Shown here in pieces: positions 1 through 7,208 of a stretch of 64,000 bases of DNA. The notes beneath the pieces were generated by a model, which was given only the letters and a program-made list of their open reading frames with translations, was not told the origin of the DNA and did no database searches. The DNA is taken from the NCBI GenBank assembly GCA_964433135.1, contig CAYSQW010000007.1, forward strand, positions 1-64,000, written 5' to 3'. How positions within the stretch are numbered: the first letter of the stretch is position 1; the number at the start of each line of letters is the position of its first letter. The position numbers and the translations under genes are program-made. The DNA is from CAYSQW01 sp964433135 (GTDB lineage: Bacteria > Acidobacteriota > Aminicenantia > Aminicenantales > Aminicenantaceae).

Positions 1-5
1 AGAGT

Positions 6-81
6 GGGCGGTTAGCTCAGTTGGGAGAGCGCGGCGTTCGCAACGCTGAGGTCGGGGGTTCAAGTCCCCTACCGTCCACCA
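6..81 (+). tRNA. tRNA-Ala, anticodon CGC
   Basis: A full cloverleaf folds: a 7-bp acceptor stem (GGGCGGT with ACCGTCC), a D arm, a 5-bp anticodon stem around the loop TTCGCAA (anticodon CGC, decoding GCG), a 5-nt variable loop, a T arm with loop TTCAAGT, discriminator A and an encoded CCA. The acceptor stem contains the G3:U70 wobble pair, the established alanine identity element, which confirms the anticodon reading. The first CDS starts 22 bases downstream. Confidence 0.97.
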
Positions 82-103
82 ATTTTTTCCGAAAAAGCAG
101 GAG

Positions 104-820
104 ATGTTCAGCACTCAGATTTGGACCCTGGCCGGAACCGCGGCCGCCATCGGACTCGTGCACACCATCCTGGGCCCGGATCATTATCTGCCCTTCATCG
201 TGATTTCCCGAGCACGAAACTGGTCCCTCAGGAAAACGCTTTTTATCTCTTTTCTCTGCGGACTGGGCCACGTTCTCAGTTCCGTGGTGCTTGGATTTGT
301 CGGGATCGCCCTGGGGATCGCGGTTTTCAAACTGGAAGGCATCGAATCATTCCGGGGAAGCCTTGCCGCGTGGCTCTTGATCATCTTCGGATTTGCATAT
401 TTTATCTGGGGCGTGCGGCGGGCCGCTCTCAATCGGCCCCATCGTCATCTTCATGCCCATGTCGATGGAGAGGAACACGAACACATGCATGCCCATGCTT
501 CCAGCCATCACCACCTGCATGAGGAGAAGACGAAAGGCCGCTTGACGCCCTGGATCCTATTTACCATCTTTGTTTTCGGGCCCTGCGAGCCGTTGATCCC
601 GTTGGTGATGTACCCGGCGGCGAAACAGAACATCGGCGGCGTTATCCTCGTGGCTTCGGCATTCGGCGTCACGACCATCCTGACCATGCTGATCGTGATC
701 GCCGCCGCTTCCTGGGGGATGCGCTTCGTCCGTTTGGGCCGTCTGGAGAGATACGCGCATGCCCTGGCGGGCGGGATGATCTTCATTTCCGGCTTGAGCG
801 TGCAGTTTCTGGGTTTGTGA
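104..820 (+). CDS. Polytopic membrane protein, UreH/nickel-cobalt transporter-like
   Basis: This is a 238-residue membrane protein with about six hydrophobic segments. TM1 holds a His-x5-Asp-His signature (HTILGPDH) like the H-x4-D motif of nickel/cobalt permeases. Residues about 112-141 form a hydrophilic loop packed with His, Glu and Asp, as in RcnA-type metal efflux proteins. A second conserved-looking segment, FGPCEPLIP, opens the C-terminal helix group. Family knowledge (UreH / TauE-like / HupE-like transporters) suggests transition-metal transport, but the direction and metal cannot be read from sequence. The ATG is required to keep TM1 complete, although the AGGAG motif directly abuts it. 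The stop overlaps the start of the next gene (TGATG), so the two are probably co-translated. Confidence 0.8.
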   Translation: MFSTQIWTLAGTAAAIGLVHTILGPDHYLPFIVISRARNWSLRKTLFISFLCGLGHVLSSVVLGFVGIALGIAVFKLEGIESFRGSLAAWLLIIFGFAYFIWGVRRAALNRPHRHLHAHVDGEEHEHMHAHASSHHHLHEEKTKGRLTPWILFTIFVFGPCEPLIPLVMYPAAKQNIGGVILVASAFGVTTILTMLIVIAAASWGMRFVRLGRLERYAHALAGGMIFISGLSVQFLGL

Positions 821-1329
821 TGAGATCGGAAACCTCCGAGCAGGCGGTGAAATTCGCCGTCGACTGCATGCTGGGAAAGCTGGCCAAGTGGCTTCGAATC
901 CTGGGATTCGATGCGGTTTTTTTCAGCAGGATCGAGGATGACGATCTGCTTGCCGTGGCACGTGATGAAGAACGGATTCTCTTGTCGCGCGATCATGAAC
1001 TGATCGGGCGGACACAAGGGATTCCATCGATTCACGTCGTTTCCGAGAATTGGCCGGAGCAGGTTTGCCAGGTGATGGACTTCTATTCCTTGTGGGATCG
1101 TGTTCGCCCTTATTCCCGCTGTTCGGCATGCAATCGTGAGCTCAAATCCCTTCCCCGGTCCCGGGCGAAAAACCTTGTCGCTCCCTTTATCTTTGTAAAC
1201 GCCGGGCATTTTGCATTGTGCCCGGGCTGCGGGAGAATTTATTGGGAAGGAACCCACCGTCGGGATATGGAGGTCCGGCTGGCGGCCCTGCGCCTCGGAA
1301 GAGATCCCGAGCAAGGCCCGCGGAGCTGA
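820..1329 (+). CDS. Mut7-C RNase domain protein
   Basis: A 169-residue protein. The N-terminal half has the PIN-like Mut7-C pattern (FAVDCMLGKLAKWLRILG, then DDLL and LLSRDHEL), with acidic residues in the places expected for a metal-dependent nuclease. The C-terminal half is a zinc ribbon with CSAC near residue 101 and CPGC near residue 133, and it ends in a WEGTHR segment typical of the family. Stand-alone prokaryotic Mut7-C proteins are thought to be RNases; their substrate is unknown. An in-frame GTG lies three bases upstream, but the ATG that overlaps the preceding TGA stop is the more natural start. Confidence 0.88.
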   Translation: MRSETSEQAVKFAVDCMLGKLAKWLRILGFDAVFFSRIEDDDLLAVARDEERILLSRDHELIGRTQGIPSIHVVSENWPEQVCQVMDFYSLWDRVRPYSRCSACNRELKSLPRSRAKNLVAPFIFVNAGHFALCPGCGRIYWEGTHRRDMEVRLAALRLGRDPEQGPRS

Positions 1330-1375
1330 GGGTCTTCTTTATTTCGTTGCGGGGTTCGATCATAATATGCAGAGA

Positions 1376-1405
1376 GCCTTTACGGCGGCTCCGCCGGATA
1401 AAGGC
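1376..1405 (+). other. Strong GC hairpin downstream of Mut7-C gene
   Basis: GCCTTTA plus CGGCGG pair with CCGCCG plus TAAAGGC around a 2-base loop, with a small GA bulge. No T-run follows, so an ordinary intrinsic terminator is unlikely. It may be an mRNA-end or attenuating hairpin between the Mut7-C gene and the small membrane protein gene. Confidence 0.4.
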
Positions 1406-1457
1406 GGTGTGAGTTCGAGAAAGGCTTTTGAAAAAATAGGATCGCGGGAGGAGAGGC

Positions 1458-1820
1458 ATGGAAAAGCATATCAAAGTCATTGGAGTGCTGTGGATCGTCC
1501 TGGGAGGGTTGGGATTCCTATGGGCCTTTTTTATCTCCTCCCTGATGATCGGAGTATCTTTTATTCCGGATATGGAAGCGCCCTTTCTGCTTAGGGGGAT
1601 CGGATTCTGGGTGGGACTTGTCATTTTCATGATGTCGCTTCCCGAGATCCTTGCCGGCATCTTCCTTATGAGGAAGCGTGAATGGGCCCGGGTCTTCACT
1701 CTGGTTCTGGCTTTCCTGGCGCTGTTGAATTTCCCCCTGGGAACGGCTCTGGGAATTTATACGATCGTCATCCTCTTCAAATCGGAAACGATCGAGCTCT
1801 TTTCGCCACCCGAGGGGTAA
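1458..1820 (+). CDS. Small four-helix membrane protein of unknown function
   Basis: A 120-residue, very hydrophobic protein. It shows four likely membrane helices (about residues 5-28, 45-68, 70-90 and 93-113) separated by short loops, with one RKREWAR basic turn expected on the cytoplasmic side. A good GGAGAGG Shine-Dalgarno precedes the ATG. I do not recognise a characterised family; the layout resembles small DUF-type membrane proteins common in anaerobes. It sits alone between a Mut7-C RNase gene and a GntR-type regulator, so the context gives no functional clue. Confidence 0.75.
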   Translation: MEKHIKVIGVLWIVLGGLGFLWAFFISSLMIGVSFIPDMEAPFLLRGIGFWVGLVIFMMSLPEILAGIFLMRKREWARVFTLVLAFLALLNFPLGTALGIYTIVILFKSETIELFSPPEG

Positions 1821-1921
1821 GCAGGATATCCTCCGAACCATTTACCGGGCGGAATTCCCCCGCCGTTTTAAAAATCCATCTCCATCCATGGGCGGAGATC
1901 GGTCCCGTCCCCACTTCTCTA

Positions 1922-1949
1922 TTGACATAACAGGATGATGATATATGAT
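1922..1949 (+). promoter_or_regulatory. Sigma70-type promoter for the GntR-like gene
   Basis: TTGACA (consensus), 16-base spacer, TATGAT (5 of 6). The predicted start of transcription near 1956 leaves a leader of about 19 bases before the ATG at 1975. Confidence 0.65.
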
Positions 1950-1974
1950 AGAAAATGCTTTGGGAATCCGCTGA

Positions 1975-2946
1975 ATGATCAAGTGGCATGTCGATAGAAC
2001 CAATAAAGTTCCTCTCTATCTGCAGCTCAAGGATTTGATTAAATACCATATATCCACGGGGAATCTTCGCGATCATGATTGCCTTCCCGGGATCAATTTG
2101 ATGGGAAAGAACCTGGGACTCAATTTTGAAACCGTTCGCAGAGCTTATAAGGAATTGGAAAAAGAAGGCCTGATAAGCATGCGGCGGGGCTGTTGCAGTC
2201 GCGTCACGCTCCATGACGACCATACCCGGAAAGACCGCGCCGGAAGACCGAGGGACACGAATCCGCTGGCTGAGCTAGAAACCGGCGTAAGAAAACTTCT
2301 TCTGGAAGGGATGAGTGCGGAGGATATCCGTAATTCCCTAAATAAGATGATCGTTGACGTTTCACGGGATCTGACTCGGCGCACCGTTATTTTCACTGAA
2401 TGCAATCTGCATCAAGTCAAGGAGATTTCAAATCAGCTGCATGCTTATCTCCGCCTTCCCGTCAAGCCCGTCCTGCTCTCGAACCTGAGAGCATCGGTGG
2501 AGCGGTCGATATCGGAAGAAGAAATCCTGGGCGTTATTACGACGGGATTTCACATCAACGAAGTGCGAAAGAAATTGAGTCGCATTCCGGTCGGTATTCA
2601 TGTTCTTATTACCCGGATGTCCCCCGCCGCGCGGCGCATGTTGGAGAAGATCGATAAAAAACGGCCTTTGGGATTCATCTGTCGGGATAGGGATTCGCTT
2701 CCTCTGTATCGTGATCTGATCAAAACGGACCTGGGAAAGGACATCAAATTGTTCTGCTGCACCATGGAGGAAACGGAGCAGCTGGAAAAGATCGGTCGCT
2801 CCGCTCAGGCCCTGCTGGTGTCCCCTCCGATATTTCATGAGGTCAGGAGAATCACTTCCCGTGAGACACCCGTTTTCAATATGTTCGACTATGTGGATTC
2901 GATGTCCTTGAAGTTGATAAAAGACAGGATTCACGAGCAGCTCTGA
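1975..2946 (+). CDS. GntR-family (YtrA-like) regulator with novel C-terminal domain
   Basis: A 323-residue protein. Residues 1-80 are a GntR winged helix: VPLYLQLKDLIKYHI, a recognition helix with NFETVRRAYKELEKEGLI, and a wing containing RRGCCSR. Residues about 90-125 form an amphipathic linker helix seen in YtrA-like GntR proteins. Residues 135-323 are not the usual FCD, UTRA or aminotransferase effector domain. They alternate predicted beta strands and helices (VIFTECN, ILGVITTGF, PLGFICRD, ALLVSPP), suggesting a Rossmann-like or binding-protein-like sensor. The ligand is unknown. The gene has its own promoter and a downstream hairpin, so it is probably monocistronic. Confidence 0.85.
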   Translation: MIKWHVDRTNKVPLYLQLKDLIKYHISTGNLRDHDCLPGINLMGKNLGLNFETVRRAYKELEKEGLISMRRGCCSRVTLHDDHTRKDRAGRPRDTNPLAELETGVRKLLLEGMSAEDIRNSLNKMIVDVSRDLTRRTVIFTECNLHQVKEISNQLHAYLRLPVKPVLLSNLRASVERSISEEEILGVITTGFHINEVRKKLSRIPVGIHVLITRMSPAARRMLEKIDKKRPLGFICRDRDSLPLYRDLIKTDLGKDIKLFCCTMEETEQLEKIGRSAQALLVSPPIFHEVRRITSRETPVFNMFDYVDSMSLKLIKDRIHEQL

Positions 2947-2977
2947 GCCGAACGTCCTTGAAATAATCCGCGCTTTT

Positions 2978-3017
2978 TTTAACCGTACCTTCGGTTAAAT
3001 AAATAATTAATTTTTTC
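2978..3017 (+). terminator. Probable terminator after the GntR-like gene
   Basis: An 8-bp stem TTTAACCG / CGGTTAAA with a 6-base loop starts 32 bases after the stop. It is followed by an AT-rich stretch ending in six T. The T-run is displaced from the stem, so efficiency is uncertain. Confidence 0.4.
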
Positions 3018-3066
3018 CTCTCTCAGGGCAACCTTTTCACCTCTGAAAGCATCTGATGGAGTGAGG

Positions 3067-3759
3067 ATGAAAAAAATGCTTATGTCCACCACCGCCGCCT
3101 TGGAGAAACGAGCTGTCGGATTTGAGTGTCCCGGTTATGCTACAATGGGGAACAAAGAGGACGTTCATATCATGACCGATAATATGAAAAGCACCGGTAT
3201 TGCGGCGCAGATGGGCGGCCCCGAAAAACTTGCGGAACTGGTACGCCGCGGGCGGGAAGGGGATATGGAAGCCCTGGAAACGATATTCATACATTTTCGA
3301 CTTCCGCTGTTTAATCTGGCCCTGAGGTACACGTATAATGCGGCCGTGGCGGAAGACCTGTTGCAGGATGTTTTCCTTAAGGTCTTTACTCACATCAGGG
3401 ATTTGGATAAAGACGGCGCTTTTATCGGCTGGATTTATCGGATCACGATCACCACCTGTCTGACTTATCTGCGGAGCCATAAGCATCTTAAGCATAAGTC
3501 GGTGGCGTTGGATGATGTCGAAAACAAGCTTTCCGGCGGGGAACCGCGCGGGGAGAAGATGCTGGCTCAGTCCATCGAGAATGCACTTCGGCCGCTTCCT
3601 CCGCGATTGAAAAGTGTTTTTCTGCTGCATGACGTGCAGGGATTCAAGCACAGGGAAATCGCGGAGATCCTGGGATGCTCGGAGGGAACCTGCAAATCGC
3701 AGCTTTTCAAAGCCCGTGTGAAAATCAGGAAACACCTCAAATCGAGGCGTGTCCTTTAG
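3067..3759 (+). CDS. ECF-type RNA polymerase sigma factor
   Basis: Sigma-70 region 2 (ALETIFIHFRLPLFNLALRY, then EDLLQDVFLKVF and WIYRIT) is followed by region 4 (LPPRLKSVFLLHDVQGFKHR and an EIAEILGCSEGTCKSQLFKAR helix-turn-helix), the ECF layout. The last residues are basic. The next gene encodes a zf-HC2 anti-sigma factor 10 bases away, so the pair should act as an envelope-signal switch. The start is uncertain: the ATG at 3067 has GGAG 5 bases upstream, but the first 35 residues are not family-like. An ATG at 3172 has AGAGG and an extended -10 (TGCTACAAT, ending at 3146) just upstream, so a shorter autoregulated product is possible. Confidence 0.9.
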   Translation: MKKMLMSTTAALEKRAVGFECPGYATMGNKEDVHIMTDNMKSTGIAAQMGGPEKLAELVRRGREGDMEALETIFIHFRLPLFNLALRYTYNAAVAEDLLQDVFLKVFTHIRDLDKDGAFIGWIYRITITTCLTYLRSHKHLKHKSVALDDVENKLSGGEPRGEKMLAQSIENALRPLPPRLKSVFLLHDVQGFKHREIAEILGCSEGTCKSQLFKARVKIRKHLKSRRVL

Positions 3760-3769
3760 GGAGATAAAA

Positions 3770-4459
3770 ATGAGATGCGCTAAATCAAAAAGAATGATCA
3801 GTAAATTTATCGATGGAGAATTGGATGCCGCCCGCGGATCGCGGCTGCAGCGGCATCTGGATTCTTGCCCGAACTGCCGGGAATTCAAGCGCGAGCTCAA
3901 AAAAATAACGCTTCAGGCCGGAGAGATGAAAACGGCTGTTCCACGGGACCTTACATGGTCCCGGCTGGTGCCCCGGCTTTCGGCATCGGCTCCGACGGGA
4001 TCGCATCGTTTGAAGGCTCCCGGGATGAGGAGAATGTCGCCTGGGCTGGCTTTCGGGGGTGCATTCCTGTTGGCGGTTGTTATCGGGGCATTGGTTGTGG
4101 CCCCCCGTATATGGAGATCGGATAAGGTTTCTCCGATGGAAGACTCCCGGAGCTACGCGCTTGCCAAACTGGAGGAGGCCGAGAAGCATTATCAGATGGC
4201 CATCCGGGCCTTGGGCGAAGCGGCCGGATCCCGGGAAGCCGAACTGGATCCCCAAATTGCGAAGGTTTTCCAGAGCAATATGAAGATCATCGACATTTCG
4301 ATCGCAGCCTGCAAACAGGCCGTGCTTGCGGACCCCGAAAATATCGATTCACGGAAATACCTGCTGGCCGTGTACGAAGAAAAAACGAAACTGCTCGAGT
4401 CTTTGATGTCGGTATTGCCGACAACGTCCTCTAACAAAAAATTAGGGGAGACCATATAG
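3770..4459 (+). CDS. zf-HC2 transmembrane anti-sigma factor
   Basis: A 229-residue protein. The N-terminal anti-sigma zinc finger has the H-x3-C-x2-C core (RHLDSCPNC, residues about 31-39) after a FIDGEL helix. A single membrane helix lies near residues 95-115 (LAFGGAFLLAVVIGALVV), and a helical C-terminal region of about 110 residues follows, presumably periplasmic. This is the standard single-pass anti-sigma topology. It directly follows the ECF sigma gene with AGGGAGA as ribosome site and precedes the DUF4097 protein gene, so the three form one operon. The C-terminal helices look TPR-like (ALAKLEEAEKHYQMAIRALG) and could bind a partner rather than a small ligand. Confidence 0.88.
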   Translation: MRCAKSKRMISKFIDGELDAARGSRLQRHLDSCPNCREFKRELKKITLQAGEMKTAVPRDLTWSRLVPRLSASAPTGSHRLKAPGMRRMSPGLAFGGAFLLAVVIGALVVAPRIWRSDKVSPMEDSRSYALAKLEEAEKHYQMAIRALGEAAGSREAELDPQIAKVFQSNMKIIDISIAACKQAVLADPENIDSRKYLLAVYEEKTKLLESLMSVLPTTSSNKKLGETI

Positions 4460-4474
4460 ACAATGGAGGTTAAA

Positions 4475-5440
4475 ATGAGAGCAAACAAAATCATTATTTT
4501 ACTCACCGTGATCGCCGTGTTCTGCAGCGTCTATGCCGCGGCATCCGATTCCGTTTTGGTCAAGGAGAGATATGAGGAAAAGTTCGAAAAAACCGTAGCC
4601 CTGAACAAAGACGGAAAAGTTATACTCAGAAACATCTCCGGAGATATTGAAGTAAGGACCTGGAATAGAGCTGAAGTGAAGATCGACGCCTTGAAAGTCA
4701 GCCGCGCCAGCACCATGAGCAAGGCTAAAGAGAACGCCGACTTGGTAAAGATCGAAATTACGGAAGAGAACAATGTGGTTCGGATCGAAACGGTATACCC
4801 CAAAAAAACCGACCGCCTTTTCCGCAAGGGCATCAATGTTTCCATCGGCTATGTCCTCATGGTTCCCGAGAAAGCTGAAGCGGAGATGAAAACCGTCAGC
4901 GGTGATGTGGAGATGTTCAATATCGGAGCCGGAGCCCGCGCGGAAACCGTCAGCGGCGACATCAGATTGGAGAAAATCGACGGCCCGGTCCGCGTGAATG
5001 CGGTAAGCGGAGACCTGGAATTGGACGGGATTAATGGCGATGCCGAGCTGAAGACGGTTTCCGGTGAAATCGAGGTGAATCGCATTGAGGGATCCGTGGA
5101 TTCCGAGACCGTCAGCGGAGGGATCGACCTGGCCGGTATCAGCGGCGCGGAAGAAGTCCGTGCTAAAACCGTCAGCGGAGGCGTGGACTATGAGGGGGAT
5201 ATCCTCCCGCGCGGCAGTTATCGGTTCAGCGTGCACAGCGGAGGCATCAGACTGATCATTCCCGCCGATTCCGCCTTTGATCTGGAAGCCAAGACCTTCA
5301 GCGGAGATATCGACAGTGACTTTGACATCCGGGTATCCGGAAAACTGAGCAAGCGGGAGATCCGGGGAAGCGTGAACGGCGGGGGAGCCGAACTCACGCT
5401 CAAATCCTTCAGTGGAGGAATCCGCCTGAGAAAGAAATAG
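4475..5440 (+). CDS. Secreted DUF4097 beta-repeat protein
   Basis: A 321-residue protein with a clear signal peptide (MRANKIIILL start, cleavage after residues about 22-24). The mature part opens with VILRNISGDIEVRTWN and then runs as a ladder of about 20-residue repeats built on TVSGD/TVSGG followed by two beta strands, typical of DUF4097 right-handed beta-helix-like proteins. Start choice rests on GGAGG 5-9 bases before the ATG at 4475. It follows an ECF sigma and anti-sigma pair and is followed by a strong terminator, so it is the likely output or sensor of that regulon. DUF4097 proteins are widespread but functionally unassigned; an envelope role is inference. Confidence 0.88.
   Translation: MRANKIIILLTVIAVFCSVYAAASDSVLVKERYEEKFEKTVALNKDGKVILRNISGDIEVRTWNRAEVKIDALKVSRASTMSKAKENADLVKIEITEENNVVRIETVYPKKTDRLFRKGINVSIGYVLMVPEKAEAEMKTVSGDVEMFNIGAGARAETVSGDIRLEKIDGPVRVNAVSGDLELDGINGDAELKTVSGEIEVNRIEGSVDSETVSGGIDLAGISGAEEVRAKTVSGGVDYEGDILPRGSYRFSVHSGGIRLIIPADSAFDLEAKTFSGDIDSDFDIRVSGKLSKREIRGSVNGGGAELTLKSFSGGIRLRKK
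4888..5200 (+). repeat. Tandem in-gene repeat encoding TVSGD/TVSGG units
   Basis: The phrase ACCGTCAGCGG or a close variant recurs about every 57-66 bases inside the DUF4097 gene, each copy encoding one T-V-S-G-D/E/G turn. The copies differ in third positions, so this is protein-level repeat conservation rather than recent DNA duplication. Confidence 0.75.
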
Positions 5441-5460
5441 ATTTTTCCAACGGTCAAGCA

Positions 5461-5501
5461 AAACCCTTCCGTTCCACTCCGGAGCGGAAGGGTTTTTTTT
5501 T
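5461..5501 (+). terminator. Intrinsic terminator of the sigma/anti-sigma/DUF4097 operon
   Basis: AAACCCTTCCG pairs perfectly with CGGAAGGGTTT around a 12-base centre that can pair further. A run of nine T follows. It begins 20 bases after the DUF4097 stop. Confidence 0.92.
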
Positions 5502-5548
5502 GCCCGACCGCGGGATTGCGGTCTCGGTTCCGCGTCCGGTATCCCATT

Positions 5549-5577
5549 TTGACATTCCCGTTTTTCAATGCTAGTGT
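5549..5577 (+). promoter_or_regulatory. Probable promoter for the M81 lipoprotein gene
   Basis: TTGACA, 17-base spacer, TAGTGT, with a TGC extended -10 element. It lies about 30 bases before the chosen ATG. Confidence 0.45.
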
Positions 5578-5608
5578 GAGGGAAAAACCATGGAGGAGCG
5601 AAAGGGAA

Positions 5609-7147
5609 ATGATGAAAAGCCGCCTGAAGAAAGGGATCTGGAGCCTGGCCGTACTCCTGGTTGTCGGATTTGGAAACACGGATTGCCGTCCTGACTCTGA
5701 AAAAGGTATCCGCATCGCCGTGGCGACGTTTTCGCACGAGACGTGCACGTTTTGTCCACACCCCACGACAAAAGAGGATTGGGAGTTTTGGGGGCCTCCG
5801 ACCAGGGATATCCTGGATTCCGATCATGGATACATCGGTGGCTTCAAGACTCTATGCGAGGAGCATGACGGGATCGAACTGGTCGGGATCCTTTCACCCC
5901 GCTCAGCGCGGGGAGGTTCTTCGGGCAGCTGGATAACCCTTGAAGCCTTCGATAAATATGCCGACGGCATCGTAAGGGATATTGAACGCCGGGGTCCGTT
6001 CGACGGCGTTTTTCTCGCGCTGCACGGCGCCATGGCCGTAACCGGGATCCCGAAGCCGGAAGCCGAGTTGATCCGCCGGATCCGCGGCGTGGTCGGCGGC
6101 ATCCCCGTCATGGTTACGCTCGATCTTCACGCTAACGAGGATCATGAATTGGCTGAAGCCGCAGACGCCGTTTTCATCATCAAGCGCTATCCCCACTATG
6201 ATACCACCCTTATGGGAGAACGAGCCGCTCGCGTCATGTTGAATACCATCCGGGGGGCATACCGGCCCGTCATGGCTTCCCGGAAACCCGGTGTGATCAC
6301 GCCCTCCGTTTTCCAGGGGACAGGTGTTTCCCCGGCCATGGAGATCATGGAACGCGCGCGCCGCTGGGAATGTCGTTTTCCGGGAGTCTACGTCTCGGTC
6401 GCCTTTGGATTCGCTTATGCGGATGTCCCTGATGTCGGGGCGACCGTGATGGTGGTGACCGACGGTGATCGAGAGCTGGCCGAGCGGATCGCACAAGACA
6501 TGTCCGATTATATCTGGCGGATGAGGGAAGTGTTTGCCGGCAGGAAGCTGCCTGCGGCCCAAGAAGGCGTGGAACGAGCCGTCGAAGCCGCCCGTGCGGG
6601 TCTAACTCCGGTTGTCATCGCCGACCACAGCGACAGGACGGGGGGAGCGACGCATATTTTGTATGAGCTCATGCATCAGGGGGCCGAGAACTTCTGTGTC
6701 GCCACCTTAAGGGATGAAAAAAACGTCGCCATGCTTCAGGCCGAGCACCGGCCCGGTGATTCGATCCATATCCGGGTTGGAGGTTATTCCGATTCATTTT
6801 CAGGAGATCCCGTCGAGATATCTGGAACTTTGGAATCCATGGGTGAATATGCACGGGAACCGGCGGCCGTCATCCGGTTCGGCGCTGGAAATCGGGTTAT
6901 CCTGACCCCCCAACTGCAGCAGATCACGTCGACGGATATTTTCGTCGAACTGGGTGTTCCCTTCGAAGAGCTGGATATCATTGTGCTCAAATCGCGGGTG
7001 CATTTCCGCCGCGGTTACGATGAAAACGGATTGGCGGGGGCTATCTTTGAAATCGACGCGCCGGGTTTGGGGCCCGCAGACCTTTTGAAGCTTCCCTACA
7101 AAAACATTCCCGGCAACATCTATCCTCTATCCCCCCATGATGAATAG
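5609..7147 (+). CDS. M81-family (MlrC-like) metallopeptidase lipoprotein
   Basis: A 512-residue protein. A lipoprotein signal ends in FGNTDC near residue 22, so the enzyme is probably membrane-anchored outside the cytoplasm. The MlrC N-terminal domain shows the HETCTF zinc motif, DSDHGYIGGF, and LDLHANED with a second metal-binding His. The C-terminal MlrC domain contains VIADHSDRTGGAT and ends in a substrate-binding Asp/Glu-rich region. M81 enzymes include microcystinase C, but most bacterial homologues act on unknown linear peptides or amide bonds. The longer reading frame upstream lacks a signal peptide; AAGGGA before 5609 supports the chosen start. An MFS exporter gene follows 61 bases later. 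Confidence 0.9.
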   Translation: MMKSRLKKGIWSLAVLLVVGFGNTDCRPDSEKGIRIAVATFSHETCTFCPHPTTKEDWEFWGPPTRDILDSDHGYIGGFKTLCEEHDGIELVGILSPRSARGGSSGSWITLEAFDKYADGIVRDIERRGPFDGVFLALHGAMAVTGIPKPEAELIRRIRGVVGGIPVMVTLDLHANEDHELAEAADAVFIIKRYPHYDTTLMGERAARVMLNTIRGAYRPVMASRKPGVITPSVFQGTGVSPAMEIMERARRWECRFPGVYVSVAFGFAYADVPDVGATVMVVTDGDRELAERIAQDMSDYIWRMREVFAGRKLPAAQEGVERAVEAARAGLTPVVIADHSDRTGGATHILYELMHQGAENFCVATLRDEKNVAMLQAEHRPGDSIHIRVGGYSDSFSGDPVEISGTLESMGEYAREPAAVIRFGAGNRVILTPQLQQITSTDIFVELGVPFEELDIIVLKSRVHFRRGYDENGLAGAIFEIDAPGLGPADLLKLPYKNIPGNIYPLSPHDE

Positions 7148-7208
7148 AGACGTTCTCCCCTCCGCACCCATGATACGGGATTCCCATCCGGAAGGAGAAT
7201 CGGCGGCC

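Noticed and set aside
5609..7147. Microcystin-degradation locus (MlrC)
   Set aside because: M81 proteins are widespread, and mlrA, mlrB and mlrD partners are missing. The adjacent MFS gene is of drug-export type.
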